Source: Pseudomonas sp. LS1212 (lineage in GTDB: Bacteria > Pseudomonadota > Gammaproteobacteria > Pseudomonadales > Pseudomonadaceae). From it: a stretch of DNA of 64,000 bases. Each line of letters begins with the position of its first letter. The stretch's first letter is position 1. The position numbers were made by a program, and so were the translations under genes. Positions 42,670 to 52,495 of this stretch are shown piece after piece. The notes under the pieces are model-generated. The model had not been told where the DNA came from, made no database searches, and was given only the letters and a program-made list of their open reading frames with translations. The stretch spans positions 2,805,001-2,869,000 of the forward strand of contig NZ_CP102951.1 in assembly GCF_024741815.1 (NCBI RefSeq), given 5' to 3'.

Positions 42670-44187
42670 TCAAAGTTTCTGCGGCAGAATCAGCGCGGCT
42701 TCATGGCGGTGCAGGAGAATGTCCATCAAGTCCCCCTGTACCTCCCCCAGTAAGCCGGTGAAGGAAAGGCCGTCCTGTTTCTGCGGCGCCAAAAAAGTCA
42801 AGTCATAGAGTTCCAGACGCGACGGTGAAAACACGGTGATGGGGCTGGAACCGTTGCCGATCAGCTTGCCGCCGACCACGGTGAGCGACAGCTTGGCTTC
42901 GAAGGGGTCTTCCTTGAGATCGCGGTCGGTGCCGCGCAAGTCCTTGATGTGGCCGTAGATACCGGTCAGGGTATTGGCCATCAGCTCGTTTTCATAAAGC
43001 CGCACACCGGTACTGTTACGCACCCGGATCCCGTGCCGGTCATTGTTGATTGCGCGGTTGCGCCAGATCAGGTTATTGCCGCTCTCATACAGGGTCATGC
43101 CGTCGGAGCGGTTTTTGTAGGTTTCGTTGTAGGCCACCAGGTTATTGACGCTGGAACGGTCCAGGACGATGCCCGACAGGTGATTGTCGTAGGCGCGGTT
43201 GTAGATGATCCAGCTATCGTTGACCTCGCGCGAGAGGATGATGCCGTGCTTCTTGCGGGTACCGAAGGCCTCGTTGTGGGCGATGATCAGCCGACGCGAA
43301 CGGTCGTGCGGGTCGATGCCATAGACAATGTTGTCGCGATAGGAATTGCCGAGGATCACCACGTCGTCGGCCTCATAGCAATAGAAGCCGTACCAGTTGT
43401 CGACGAACTCCGAATTGAGCAGCCAGCCGGTCGGCCGCTTGCGCTTCATCTTCGGCGCCATGCTTGGGCTGTACTGGGAGATACTCACCCCATAACTCTT
43501 GCTCGCGGTGTAGCCGAAGCTGGTGATGGTGCTGTTGACGATGTAGGTCTCGGTGCCGCCCCAGGACACCAGGAAGGGCCGGAACTCCCCCTCTTTCTTG
43601 TACCAGGCCGGGCTGTTGTCCTTCTCGCGCCAGGCGCTGACCTTGGTGTCGGTGATAAACAGCTTGCCGTCATTGACCAGGAATGAACCGCCCTCCTGCG
43701 ACAATCGCAACTCCTTGACCGACTTGTCGATATGCAGGGTCGCGCCGGGACGTATCACGATCGGCAAGCGCGCCAGAAACACCCCCGGCGCGGTTTCGCG
43801 CAAGGCCGTCGGCGGCAGGCTGCGTGCCAGTTGCGCCAGGTTCATGTAGCCACGGTCGATAAAGATCGCCACTGGCATTCGCTTCTGGCGCACCACCCAT
43901 TCCTTGAGACGCTCCTTGCCGCCGATGAACTCGTCGAGCATGTTTTCCTTGAGCATCGGCTGGATCAAGGCACGGCCGGCGGGCTTGTACGAAATCTTCG
44001 CCATGGCTGCCTCGGCCGTGTAGCCGGACAGGTTTGGCATCTTCGGCTCTTTGATCAGCAACGGCTTTCCCGGGGTCTCGCTGATGGTATAGCGCGGCGG
44101 TACGACGACACCCGCAGCTTGGACACCTGCGGCCTGCACCAACAGCAGACCGGCGAGCAACAACCCTATCTTGACGACACTGTCCAT
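42670..44187 (-). CDS. algG: Alginate C5-mannuronan epimerase
   Basis: A 505-residue periplasmic epimerase with a signal peptide (KIGLLLAGLLLVQAAGVQAAG) and a right-handed parallel beta-helix with CASH-type repeats. The catalytic DPHD motif is present (GIDPHDRSRRL). It converts mannuronate to guluronate in the polymer. ATG 44187 was preferred over the GTG at 44196, and GAGTGAG lies upstream. Confidence 0.94.
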   Translation of the reverse strand: MDSVVKIGLLLAGLLLVQAAGVQAAGVVVPPRYTISETPGKPLLIKEPKMPNLSGYTAEAAMAKISYKPAGRALIQPMLKENMLDEFIGGKERLKEWVVRQKRMPVAIFIDRGYMNLAQLARSLPPTALRETAPGVFLARLPIVIRPGATLHIDKSVKELRLSQEGGSFLVNDGKLFITDTKVSAWREKDNSPAWYKKEGEFRPFLVSWGGTETYIVNSTITSFGYTASKSYGVSISQYSPSMAPKMKRKRPTGWLLNSEFVDNWYGFYCYEADDVVILGNSYRDNIVYGIDPHDRSRRLIIAHNEAFGTRKKHGIILSREVNDSWIIYNRAYDNHLSGIVLDRSSVNNLVAYNETYKNRSDGMTLYESGNNLIWRNRAINNDRHGIRVRNSTGVRLYENELMANTLTGIYGHIKDLRGTDRDLKEDPFEAKLSLTVVGGKLIGNGSSPITVFSPSRLELYDLTFLAPQKQDGLSFTGLLGEVQGDLMDILLHRHEAALILPQKL

Positions 44188-44273
44188 AAGTCTCACTCAT
44201 CAAAATAAACGCAACCTGTTGTTATCAAGGCGGTGTTGCCCGCGATGGCATCACTGCGGGCAACAACCCGGGC

Positions 44274-45707
44274 CTAGATTTTCCAGACTAAATCAATGAA
44301 CGCCCGGTGCATGCTCGAGTCGGTGTCGCTGGCGTAGGCGTCGCCCGGGAAGAACACACCGACGCGCAAGCGGATCAGTGCCGAGGGTTCGTCGACCCAA
44401 TCCACCATGCTCGTTGGCAACAGGCCTTGCTTGAAGTACTTGGTCATGACCAGATCGACTTCCTGGCCCAGGTCCTTCTCACCGTCCACCAGAGGCGCGT
44501 TGATGACCCCGCTGTCGCCGGTCTCCTGCTGGTCGTCGACCCGCCAGAAGCGGTGGTAGACGAGACTGGCGTCGTAGTCCTCGCGCAACTGCCAGGAACC
44601 GAACGCCGTGGCCGCCTGGAGGTTGCTCAGTTCACCGCGAAAGGCTTCGCCGAAGCGGTGTACGCGCGAACGCGTGCCGGTGTAGTTTGAGCGGTTGCTC
44701 TGCAGGCCGGTTTGTTGGAACTGCTCTTCCTTGTCGCGACCGCCGCCTTCGCCGCGGGCCGCGGCAGCGCCGAGCCGCCAACTGTCATTGATGTTCCAGC
44801 GCAGACCCAGGTCCGCGCCCCAGCTGTCGACGTCGCCACTGTTGTCGCCCGTCGCGATGCGGTTGCCATTGGCGTCGGTCACGCTGCTGAGGTTGTCGCG
44901 ATTGCCGGTCAGCCAAGTGCCGCTCAACCAGTAGTTGACCGGCATCGTCGAGCGATAGTTGTAGCCGTCGCCGTTCGCTTCGAAGCCGACCCAGGTCAGG
45001 CTGCCGGTGTAGCTCTTGTCGAGCGCATCGATCTGCTCGCCCGCATCGGGCAGGCTGCCGCTGTCCTCGACGTGATGCACGCGCAGGCCGAGCCAGTGAC
45101 TGGGCGTCCATTGCGTAGAGATGTCGGCGAACGCATGGGTGCGGTCTTCGTCTTCGGGCGCCAAGTCGCTCACGTCGGTTCGGTAGTCGGAAAAGCGCTG
45201 GGCGGCACCGAGGTGGGCGCGCAGCAGGGTGGTCTCGAAGCTCCAGTTGAGCGCTTCGATGTTGGTGTCCATCCACTCGCCGCTTTCCTCGCGCAAACGC
45301 TGGCGCCCCAAGCGCAAATGCTCGCCCGGATAGGCGCTGATGCCCGTATAGTCGATCCAGAACTCGCGCAGCGCCAGGTAGCTGTCATCTGTCTCACGGG
45401 CGTTACTGGCGTCGACGCCGTTGTTGACCGTGTCGGTATCGATGGTATCGGTCGCCGCCACCGCCTGCCCCATCACATAGGTACTCCAGTTACCCCACTG
45501 GCCATAGGCCCAGGGGCGCACGTCGATGCCAATACCGTTGACGGTGCCACCAGGCGCGGTGCCCAGGTCACGGTCCTCCTGCGACTCACCGGTAATCTTC
45601 ACATCCAGGCCGAAATTCTTCGGTGCCACTTCCGCCGCCAGCACCAGACCGGCACTGCAAACCAGCGAAACCCCCAGACCACAACCTGCCAAAAATGCCT
45701 GCTTCAT
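44274..45707 (-). CDS. algE: Outer-membrane alginate export porin
   Basis: A 477-residue beta-barrel with a signal peptide (LAGCGLGVSLVCSAGLVLAAE) and alternating amphipathic strands to the C-terminal WKI. Typical AlgE stretches are LREFWIDYTGISAYPGEHLRLGRQ and RVGVFFPGDAY. It exports the polymer. Its ATG overlaps the algK stop by 4 bp. Confidence 0.93.
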   Translation of the reverse strand: MKQAFLAGCGLGVSLVCSAGLVLAAEVAPKNFGLDVKITGESQEDRDLGTAPGGTVNGIGIDVRPWAYGQWGNWSTYVMGQAVAATDTIDTDTVNNGVDASNARETDDSYLALREFWIDYTGISAYPGEHLRLGRQRLREESGEWMDTNIEALNWSFETTLLRAHLGAAQRFSDYRTDVSDLAPEDEDRTHAFADISTQWTPSHWLGLRVHHVEDSGSLPDAGEQIDALDKSYTGSLTWVGFEANGDGYNYRSTMPVNYWLSGTWLTGNRDNLSSVTDANGNRIATGDNSGDVDSWGADLGLRWNINDSWRLGAAAARGEGGGRDKEEQFQQTGLQSNRSNYTGTRSRVHRFGEAFRGELSNLQAATAFGSWQLREDYDASLVYHRFWRVDDQQETGDSGVINAPLVDGEKDLGQEVDLVMTKYFKQGLLPTSMVDWVDEPSALIRLRVGVFFPGDAYASDTDSSMHRAFIDLVWKI

Positions 45708-47104
45708 AGTAAGTCCTGTCCATTTTCCGGAATTTGCAGTCTGGCCAGAGCCGCGCCTGTAAGACGGGCCTGGGCTTCCCCCTCAAGCAAGGGCTGCGCG
45801 ATTTTCCTTTCTGCCGGGGTCAGCCCCGACTGCAGGGCCGACAGCACTGGCGCCGCATTTACCACACCCTGGCGCTGCGCGAGTTGTGCAAAGACAAAGG
45901 CATTGATCCGATTGACCTTGATCCCGCGAGCGTCGGAAAACATCTGCGCCAGGGCGAGGTCCGCATTGGGCGAGCCATTGCGGGCCGCCAGTAACAAATG
46001 CTGCAACGCCTTCTGCGGTTCGACCTGGCCCAGATAACCGCGCCGGTACAATTGGCCCAAGTAGTAATGCGCCCCGATTTCACCGGCTGCGGCTGCCTTG
46101 AGCAAATGCTCTTCAGCCAGGCGCGGGTCCTGCGGCAACCATTTGCTGAGGTAATACAGCCGTCCGGTAAGCAGTTCCGCCCGTGGGTCGCCCGCTTCGC
46201 GCCCGCGCTGCAAGGCCGAGAGCAATTGCGGCGCATCGCCCTGCGCTGGGTAGTCGTTGATCAACCGCGCCAGGCTGGTCCAGGCCGGTGCATAGACCGG
46301 CGCCAGTTCTTCGAGCAGGCGCTGGGCGCTTTGCGCGTCGGGCGGACCTTCCAGGGCTGGCGACGACAGGACGCGCGCCACCGACTCGACCCGCAAGGGC
46401 GCCACTCGCCCTTCGCGCCAACCCTGGCGCAATTCCACCAGCAACGCAGCTTGCGCCTTGGGCTGGACCCGCAATCGGTTGATCGTGGCAAGCTCCACAT
46501 AACAGGCATCGAGTACCGTCAGCCGAGCCCGGCACATCTGCTCGATCTGCGGTAGGTGATCCTTATAGGTGCCCTGATTGCGGTAAATCAGGATCTGCGC
46601 CAGATCCGCCTCGATAATCCCCTGGGCGCGCCAGCTATCGACCTTCTGCTGCGGATCCACCCCAGGCGCCAATTGCGGGTAGCTCAGGTACAACAGCGTC
46701 AGCGGCACCACCGCACTGAACTCGCCTTTATCCAGCGCGCCTTGCAACAGTTGATGGGCCTCGCGCACTTGCCTGGGATCACTCGGTCCCTGACGCAGCA
46801 ACAAACGGCCCAGCCGTGACTGCGCCTTGACCGACTCCGGCGCGGCCTGCCGGTACAAGACCTCAGCCTCTTTCAGGCTCGCCGGGTCGCCCGCCGACGC
46901 CGTCAGGTCGCCCATACCGGCCTGGGCATCGGCGTAGCCCTCCTGGGCCAGCACCGCATAGTGCTTGCGTGCCGTTTCATAATCGCCGCGCAACATGGCC
47001 TCGCGCGCCAGCCCCTGATCCGGCAGGGTGCCGCAACCATGAATCATCGTCAGAGCAGCGGCCAGCGCAGAAAACCGCAGCCCCGATCGCCATGCGCCGT
47101 TCAT
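45704..47104 (-). CDS. algK: AlgK, TPR/Sel1 outer-membrane lipoprotein
   Basis: A 466-residue lipoprotein with lipobox IHGCG at the N-terminus and many Sel1/TPR repeats (YRRGYLGQVEPQKALQHLL type). It scaffolds the alginate complex at the outer membrane with AlgE. The start overlaps the alg44 stop. Confidence 0.92.
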   Translation of the reverse strand: MNGAWRSGLRFSALAAALTMIHGCGTLPDQGLAREAMLRGDYETARKHYAVLAQEGYADAQAGMGDLTASAGDPASLKEAEVLYRQAAPESVKAQSRLGRLLLRQGPSDPRQVREAHQLLQGALDKGEFSAVVPLTLLYLSYPQLAPGVDPQQKVDSWRAQGIIEADLAQILIYRNQGTYKDHLPQIEQMCRARLTVLDACYVELATINRLRVQPKAQAALLVELRQGWREGRVAPLRVESVARVLSSPALEGPPDAQSAQRLLEELAPVYAPAWTSLARLINDYPAQGDAPQLLSALQRGREAGDPRAELLTGRLYYLSKWLPQDPRLAEEHLLKAAAAGEIGAHYYLGQLYRRGYLGQVEPQKALQHLLLAARNGSPNADLALAQMFSDARGIKVNRINAFVFAQLAQRQGVVNAAPVLSALQSGLTPAERKIAQPLLEGEAQARLTGAALARLQIPENGQDLL

Positions 47105-48315
47105 TTTCCGGCCGCCATGACTTTATTCACCCAGACATTATTCTCCCAGGCATTCTTCACCCAGATATTGGCCGCCCAGGCATTGCTCGGCAGGTTTTCG
47201 ATACTGACGTCCACCGGACGTCCGGCCAGATCGGTCTGCAACGCGCTGTCAGGCTCAATGGTGACCCGCAGGTCGGAGGCCAGGCCGCCGTTGTCCAGCA
47301 CCACCGTGGCGATCTTGCCCGTGCGTGGCTGTTCTTCACCGGTCACTTGGAAGCTCACCACCTTGCCGGGCTGGATCTTGACAAAGTTCTTATAGGGGAA
47401 ACGCGCCTCGATGGTCGCCACACCATCGGTCGGCATCAACTCGAACACCGTGGTGCCCTTGCCGACGACCTGCCCGTCCGGCACCAGCTGCGCCACCACC
47501 CGGCAATCGCAAGGGCTGGTCAGCGAACCTCGCAGGGTCCGGCTGAACAGACGCTCGAGGTTTTCCGGGGTCGCCTGCCCAGGCGGCAGGTTGCCTTTCA
47601 TCACATCCAGCAGCGAGGCGGAAAAGGTCGCCAGCGGGGCACCCTTGGACACCACCGAACCCACCTTGACCAGCGCATTGACGCTGCCGTCACGCGGCAG
47701 GCCGATCAACTGGCCGGGCACGTTGACCCGCGCCGACTCGGCGTGAGTGACGAAATAAACGCCATGCAATTGGTGCAACACATAACCAAAGGCACCCAAT
47801 CCCACCAGGAACATCAGCAGGCTGACCGTGGTCGCACGCAAGCGTCCGAAAAAGCCCAGGCCGTTGCCGCTTTCGTGCTTGCGTTGCTTGGTGAAGTTCT
47901 CGCGCTGTTGGGTCGCGAGCATGTCACCCAGGCTGATCAACCCTCCCGACAGGTAGGAGGTGATCAGATAGCGCAATGCGGAAATCTCGCGGGGGCGCAG
48001 GTTGTGGAACTCGCAACCCACCCGCAGACCCTCGCTGCATACCGAGCGCACGACAAACTCCACGTCGATGGCAAACCCAAGCCCATCGATCTGGAACACC
48101 AGCTTGCCTTTGTGCTGTCGGCCCGCGATCAGCGGTGGGCTCGGCTGAGAGAGGCTGAAGCCACCGGCGGACAAGTCGATCAGCTCGCAATCGAATATTT
48201 CCCGGTCCGGCCCGTGAAACTTGATCCTCGCCGGTAGTTTCAGCCGCGCATGCTGACGCTGCACCTCCGACTCATGCACGACATTAGTACTAACAGCAGT
48301 ATAAGCTGTGCTCAT
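47101..48315 (-). CDS. alg44: Alg44, c-di-GMP-binding PilZ/membrane-fusion protein
   Basis: A 404-residue protein. The N-terminal PilZ domain carries RQHAR (RxxxR) and DLSAGG (D/NxSxxG), the c-di-GMP-binding motifs, both intact. A single membrane span (SLLMFLVGLGAFGYVLH) and an HlyD-like periplasmic domain follow. It activates Alg8 when c-di-GMP is bound. ATG 48315 has AAGGGA upstream. Confidence 0.94.
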   Translation of the reverse strand: MSTAYTAVSTNVVHESEVQRQHARLKLPARIKFHGPDREIFDCELIDLSAGGFSLSQPSPPLIAGRQHKGKLVFQIDGLGFAIDVEFVVRSVCSEGLRVGCEFHNLRPREISALRYLITSYLSGGLISLGDMLATQQRENFTKQRKHESGNGLGFFGRLRATTVSLLMFLVGLGAFGYVLHQLHGVYFVTHAESARVNVPGQLIGLPRDGSVNALVKVGSVVSKGAPLATFSASLLDVMKGNLPPGQATPENLERLFSRTLRGSLTSPCDCRVVAQLVPDGQVVGKGTTVFELMPTDGVATIEARFPYKNFVKIQPGKVVSFQVTGEEQPRTGKIATVVLDNGGLASDLRVTIEPDSALQTDLAGRPVDVSIENLPSNAWAANIWVKNAWENNVWVNKVMAAGK

Positions 48316-48432
48316 AACGCGTCCCTTCCCATCCACGATTGAGTTCGACCCGGCAGGTCAGAGCCGGTGTTCACCTTCACCCTTTGCCGCTGTGCAGGCC
48401 GGCGCGGCATGCCGACTGCCCTGACACCTGCG

Positions 48433-49914
48433 CTACACGATCCACATCAACAGCGCGCAAAACACACTGCCGGCCGAAAAGGTCATGACCCGCGACGACC
48501 AGGTATTGAACCAGCGCTGATAGCTGGCCAAGCCGCGGTCGAGTTTGGTGTTCTGGCGCGTCCACGATTGCCGGTCGAGGCGGAAGAACACATAGATCTT
48601 CACCACTGCGCCGACCAACTGGTTGTAATAAAGAATCAGTGGATAGGCCGGCCCGACCGGGTGCCCCGAAGCCAGCAACAGCAGGCTCAAGAGCAAGCGA
48701 GTGAGGCCGATCCAAAGCACATAGATCAGCAGGTAGGCGATGCTGTATTTGAGGCTGGCAATGATCGCCACCGACGGCCCGAGCAGGCTGGTCCACATCG
48801 ATACGCGTTGGTCGAACAGCACCAGCGAGGTGAACCAGCCCAGCCGGTGCGCGCCCAGGTGCAAGGCCCGCGCGTTCTGCCGCAGGTTATTGCCGTACCA
48901 GCGGAACATCAGCTTGCGACTGGCCTTGAAGAAGCTCTTTTCCGGTGGGTGCTCGACCGTGTTGATCGCCGCATCGGGCACATAAAAGGTGTCGTAGCCC
49001 AGCCGCATCAGGCTGTACCAACTGGACTTGTCATCACCGGTGAGGAAACGGAAGCGCCCCAGGCGCCAGTGCTGCAAATAATCACTCTCGATGTCTTGAA
49101 TAAAGCCGGGGGTGGTCACCACCTGGGCGCGGAACACTGACATACGCCCGGTCATGGTCAGCACTCGCTTGCCCAGTGCCATCGAACACATGTTGATGTG
49201 TCGCTGGGCGAACCGCAGCTTGTGCCATTGGCTCATCAGGTAGCTGCCGCGCACCTCGCAGAATTCATTGGTGGTCAACCCGCCGACTTTCGGGAACAGC
49301 TTGAACCAGGGCACGGTCTGGCGCACCAGGCCAGGCGAGAGCACGGTGTCGCCATCGACCACCGACACCACCGCATCGGCATCCGGCAAGTGCCGGGAGA
49401 TCGCCCGAAAACCATGGGCCAGGCCATCGCGCTTGCCGGTTCCGGGAATCCGCACGAAATCCAGCTTGACCTGCTCCGGCGGATTGCAGCTGTCCCAGAG
49501 CGCCTTGATCAGCAGCTCATCGGCCAGCTCGACGATGGAACAGACAACCGTGGTCGGGTAACCACAACCGATGGCCTCTTCGATCACCGAACGGTAGACC
49601 TGCGCCGTGGTCAGCGCATCGATACGAAAACTGGTGACCAGCAAAAACACTTCCGACGGATCGGCACTGCTGCCCAGCCTGGTGACTCTGCGCCGGTAAT
49701 AAGGAAACACCAGATAAAGGAACAGCATCCCCCGCAGGTAATGGATCGCTCCCATCGAGTAACGCCAGATACCGACCGCCCCCACCAACAGGAGAAAATC
49801 CGTGGAGTCGGGATCGAACACCGTGCGCGGCAGCAACAGCGCAAGACCCATCAGGGCGGTGATGTAGAACAGCCAGCCCGCAGCTTCGCGTAGGTAAACC
49901 CTGGAATCAGCCAT
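48433..49914 (-). CDS. alg8: Alg8, family-2 alginate polymerase
   Basis: A 493-residue inner-membrane GT2 glycosyltransferase. It has membrane segments at both ends, the nucleotide-sugar motifs SVVDGDT and LTGDDKSSW, and the FKASRKLMFRWYG acceptor region. It polymerises mannuronate from GDP-mannuronate. Confidence 0.94.
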   Translation of the reverse strand: MADSRVYLREAAGWLFYITALMGLALLLPRTVFDPDSTDFLLLVGAVGIWRYSMGAIHYLRGMLFLYLVFPYYRRRVTRLGSSADPSEVFLLVTSFRIDALTTAQVYRSVIEEAIGCGYPTTVVCSIVELADELLIKALWDSCNPPEQVKLDFVRIPGTGKRDGLAHGFRAISRHLPDADAVVSVVDGDTVLSPGLVRQTVPWFKLFPKVGGLTTNEFCEVRGSYLMSQWHKLRFAQRHINMCSMALGKRVLTMTGRMSVFRAQVVTTPGFIQDIESDYLQHWRLGRFRFLTGDDKSSWYSLMRLGYDTFYVPDAAINTVEHPPEKSFFKASRKLMFRWYGNNLRQNARALHLGAHRLGWFTSLVLFDQRVSMWTSLLGPSVAIIASLKYSIAYLLIYVLWIGLTRLLLSLLLLASGHPVGPAYPLILYYNQLVGAVVKIYVFFRLDRQSWTRQNTKLDRGLASYQRWFNTWSSRVMTFSAGSVFCALLMWIV

Positions 49915-49992
49915 GCCCGTGCCCCCAACCCCTGTTCGATAAATCCATTTGGCTCAGGGCGCGCCAGCACCGCGCCCTGCACAAACGCCCTG

Positions 49993-51303
49993 CTACCAGC
50001 AGATACCCTCGATCTGATCGTTACTGGCGTGTGGCATAAAGCCCACCAGGTCGACCACCTGTTTGCCCTCGGGCACCTGAAGCGCAATGGCTTCGAACGA
50101 CTCGTCGCTGTTACCCAGCACAACCACATCCGCCTGCTCGATCACCTTCGCAAGGTCCGAGCACAACAGCGAAGCCAGGTGCGGAATCTTCGACTCGATG
50201 TATTCCTTGTTCGCCCCGTAGATACGCGCGTATTCAACGCTGCGGTCGAAGATATGCAGGTCGTAGCCCTTGCCGATCAACATCTCGGCCAACTCCACCA
50301 ACGGGCTTTCGCGCAGGTCATCGGTGCCCGCCTTGAAGCTCAGGCCGAGCAGCGCGATACGCCGCTTGCCGTAACTGGTGATAATGTCGAAGGCTCTCTG
50401 TACCTGCACCGCATTGCTGCGCATGATCGAGGCCAGCAGTGGGTGCTCGACATCCATTTGCCCGGCGCGATAGTTCAGCGCACGCACATCCTTGGGCAGG
50501 CAGGAACCGCCGAACGCGAAGCCGGGGCGCATGTAATAACGCGACAGGTTGAGTTTGGTGTCCTGGCAGATCACGTCCATCACATCGCGACCGTCCACGC
50601 CGGCGGCCTTGGCGATATTGCCGATCTCATTGGCGAAGGTCACTTTGGTCGCGTGCCAGACGTTGCAGGTGTACTTGATCATCTCCGCCACTTCGATACT
50701 CCTGCGCACGATCGGTGCATCCAGCTCGTCATAGAGTGTGACGAGCATGTCACCGCTGCGCTGGTCGAGCTCACCGATCACCGTCATGGGCGGATAGTGA
50801 TAATCCTTGATCGCGGTACTTTCGCGCAGGAACTCCGGGTTGATCGCAACCCCGAAGTCGACTCCCGCTTTCTTGCCGGAACAGCCCTCCAGGATCGGGA
50901 TCACCACGTTCTTCACCGTGCCCGGCAGCACCGTGCTACGCACCACCACCGTGTGCCAGCTGTCGTTGTCGTGCAGGGCTTCGCCGATCTCGCGGCAGAC
51001 CGACTCGATGTAGACCAGATCCAGATCGCCATTCTTCTTGCTGGGCGTACCGACGCAGATGAACGACATATCCGTGCCTATCACTGCCGCCTTCACATCA
51101 CCGCCACCACGCAGCCGCCCAAAACTCACCCCCAGCTCGAGCAGTGGCTCCAGGTCCGGTTCAACGATGGGCGCCTTACCCTGGTTGATCAGGTCGACCT
51201 TAACCTGCGAGACATCCACCCCGATCACATTATGACCACGAGCAGAGAGACAGCCTGCGCATACAGCGCCCACGTAACCCAGACCGAATATGCTGATACG
51301 CAT
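49993..51303 (-). CDS. algD: GDP-mannose 6-dehydrogenase
   Basis: A 436-residue enzyme with the NAD motif FGLGYVGAV and the catalytic Cys in FGGSCLPKDV. It makes GDP-mannuronate, the committed step. It is the first gene of the operon; alg8 follows after 78 bp. Upstream, 51304-52077 is its promoter zone, although I could not pick out a canonical AlgU -35. Confidence 0.95.
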   Translation of the reverse strand: MRISIFGLGYVGAVCAGCLSARGHNVIGVDVSQVKVDLINQGKAPIVEPDLEPLLELGVSFGRLRGGGDVKAAVIGTDMSFICVGTPSKKNGDLDLVYIESVCREIGEALHDNDSWHTVVVRSTVLPGTVKNVVIPILEGCSGKKAGVDFGVAINPEFLRESTAIKDYHYPPMTVIGELDQRSGDMLVTLYDELDAPIVRRSIEVAEMIKYTCNVWHATKVTFANEIGNIAKAAGVDGRDVMDVICQDTKLNLSRYYMRPGFAFGGSCLPKDVRALNYRAGQMDVEHPLLASIMRSNAVQVQRAFDIITSYGKRRIALLGLSFKAGTDDLRESPLVELAEMLIGKGYDLHIFDRSVEYARIYGANKEYIESKIPHLASLLCSDLAKVIEQADVVVLGNSDESFEAIALQVPEGKQVVDLVGFMPHASNDQIEGICW

Positions 51304-52077
51304 CGGTGAAATCCCTCATATACCTTGATTCAGGAAGGCCGTCGGCATGCCACGCAGGCCGACAGTCCCTCTACCGCGCCAATAAACGGACAGTCAGGTA
51401 CAACTTGATTCTGGAACACATTCGAAGAACTCCGAATAGCGTAGTCAAACATCACATGGACACTGTCATTTTTTTAACAGAGATTACGCATGTTTCGCGT
51501 CGACATTGCAGCAGCAAAACGAGTGCCAGATCGGCAATTCGCCAGCTATTAAAATATCTTTATTAAAAACATATGGTTACAGACTGGAAATCTGGAAAAG
51601 AAAATCTCGACTGCACCACAAAGAAGCAAAGCAGAAGCGGGTGTAACACCAGCATTACAACTTTACATACACCCCATTAAATCGGTCGCAAGTGTAAGGC
51701 GAGTGATACATGTCAAATTTTCAACAACTATTAATTGGCGCGAATCACGATTGATACATTTAAAAAATAAAACTATTTAAACAACCCGGTTTCGCCATAT
51801 TCGCAATAACGGCCTCCCGTAATTGTATCTGTCGACCCTATGATGGATGTCGGACGACCACACCGCTGCCAAGCCCTATTCGGTCTGATTGGCGAGGGCG
51901 ATAGCTCGAGCAATGACAGCGCCGGTGCCGTTGGCGTGAGGAGAAGTTTCGGCATACCACGATCGGCGTAGCCGCTGCCATAGGCTCGGTGCGCCGCTGC
52001 GACGCTGGAGACCCGCAGGGGCTCCCCGGCGATCTCGAGACGCAGGAAAGGAGTGCCAGAACTCCCCCTCTGTCGCG
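51304..52077. other. Long algD upstream region without a gene
   Basis: About 770 bp, AT-rich in its first 480 bp, with oligo-A/T runs and repeated TGATACAT. The AlgU -35 element GAACTT is not visible on the minus strand between 51304 and 51800 (no AAGTTC on +). Long leaders are usual for algD. The right half is more GC-rich and has no supported frame. Confidence 0.6.
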
Positions 52078-52440
52078 TCAACCCAGCCGCTGATACCTGA
52101 CGATTCTGGGTTCGCCTTGCAGCAGCCCCGTTGCGCGGGTGAGCGCCGCCTGAAGATGGCGGGTTTCCCAGTGTTGCACTTCAAACTCCGGGCCTTGCCT
52201 CACGCGCTGGTCAGCGACGGCAAAGGGAGCCCAGGGCTCTGCGGCCTTCTTGTAGATGGCGCCGCGCTTGACCATCTCATCCTCGGTCAAGTAAGGCACA
52301 TATTTATCGAGCTCGGCCAGTTTCTCTTCGATGACGTCATAACGTTGCGACGCGTGGCGCGAGAGGGTGGCGGGATCGTCCAGCTACCTGGACTGGTGGT
52401 CTTCAAGGATATGCGCGACGGGCTGCTGGGATGCCTGAAC
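52078..52440 (-). pseudogene. Decayed ORF with internal stop, family not recognised
   Basis: Minus strand reads ...HILEDHQSR, stop, then LDDPATLSRHASQRYDVIEEK, KYVPYLTEDEMVKRGAIYKK and FEVQHWETRHLQAALTRATG to a stop at 52078. The continuous in-frame, protein-like sequence on both sides of TAG suggests a gene fragment. No start or known motif was recognised. Confidence 0.5.
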
Positions 52441-52495
52441 GCAGCCTCTGGCTCAGTGACATGCCCCGTACAACGACACCGGGGCAAATCGGCGG

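Noticed and set aside
51860..52020. REP-like GC-rich repeat downstream of the algD leader
   Set aside because: The stretch with CGGCGTAGCCGCTGCC resembles dispersed Pseudomonas repeats, but a second copy is not present in the window, so it cannot be supported.
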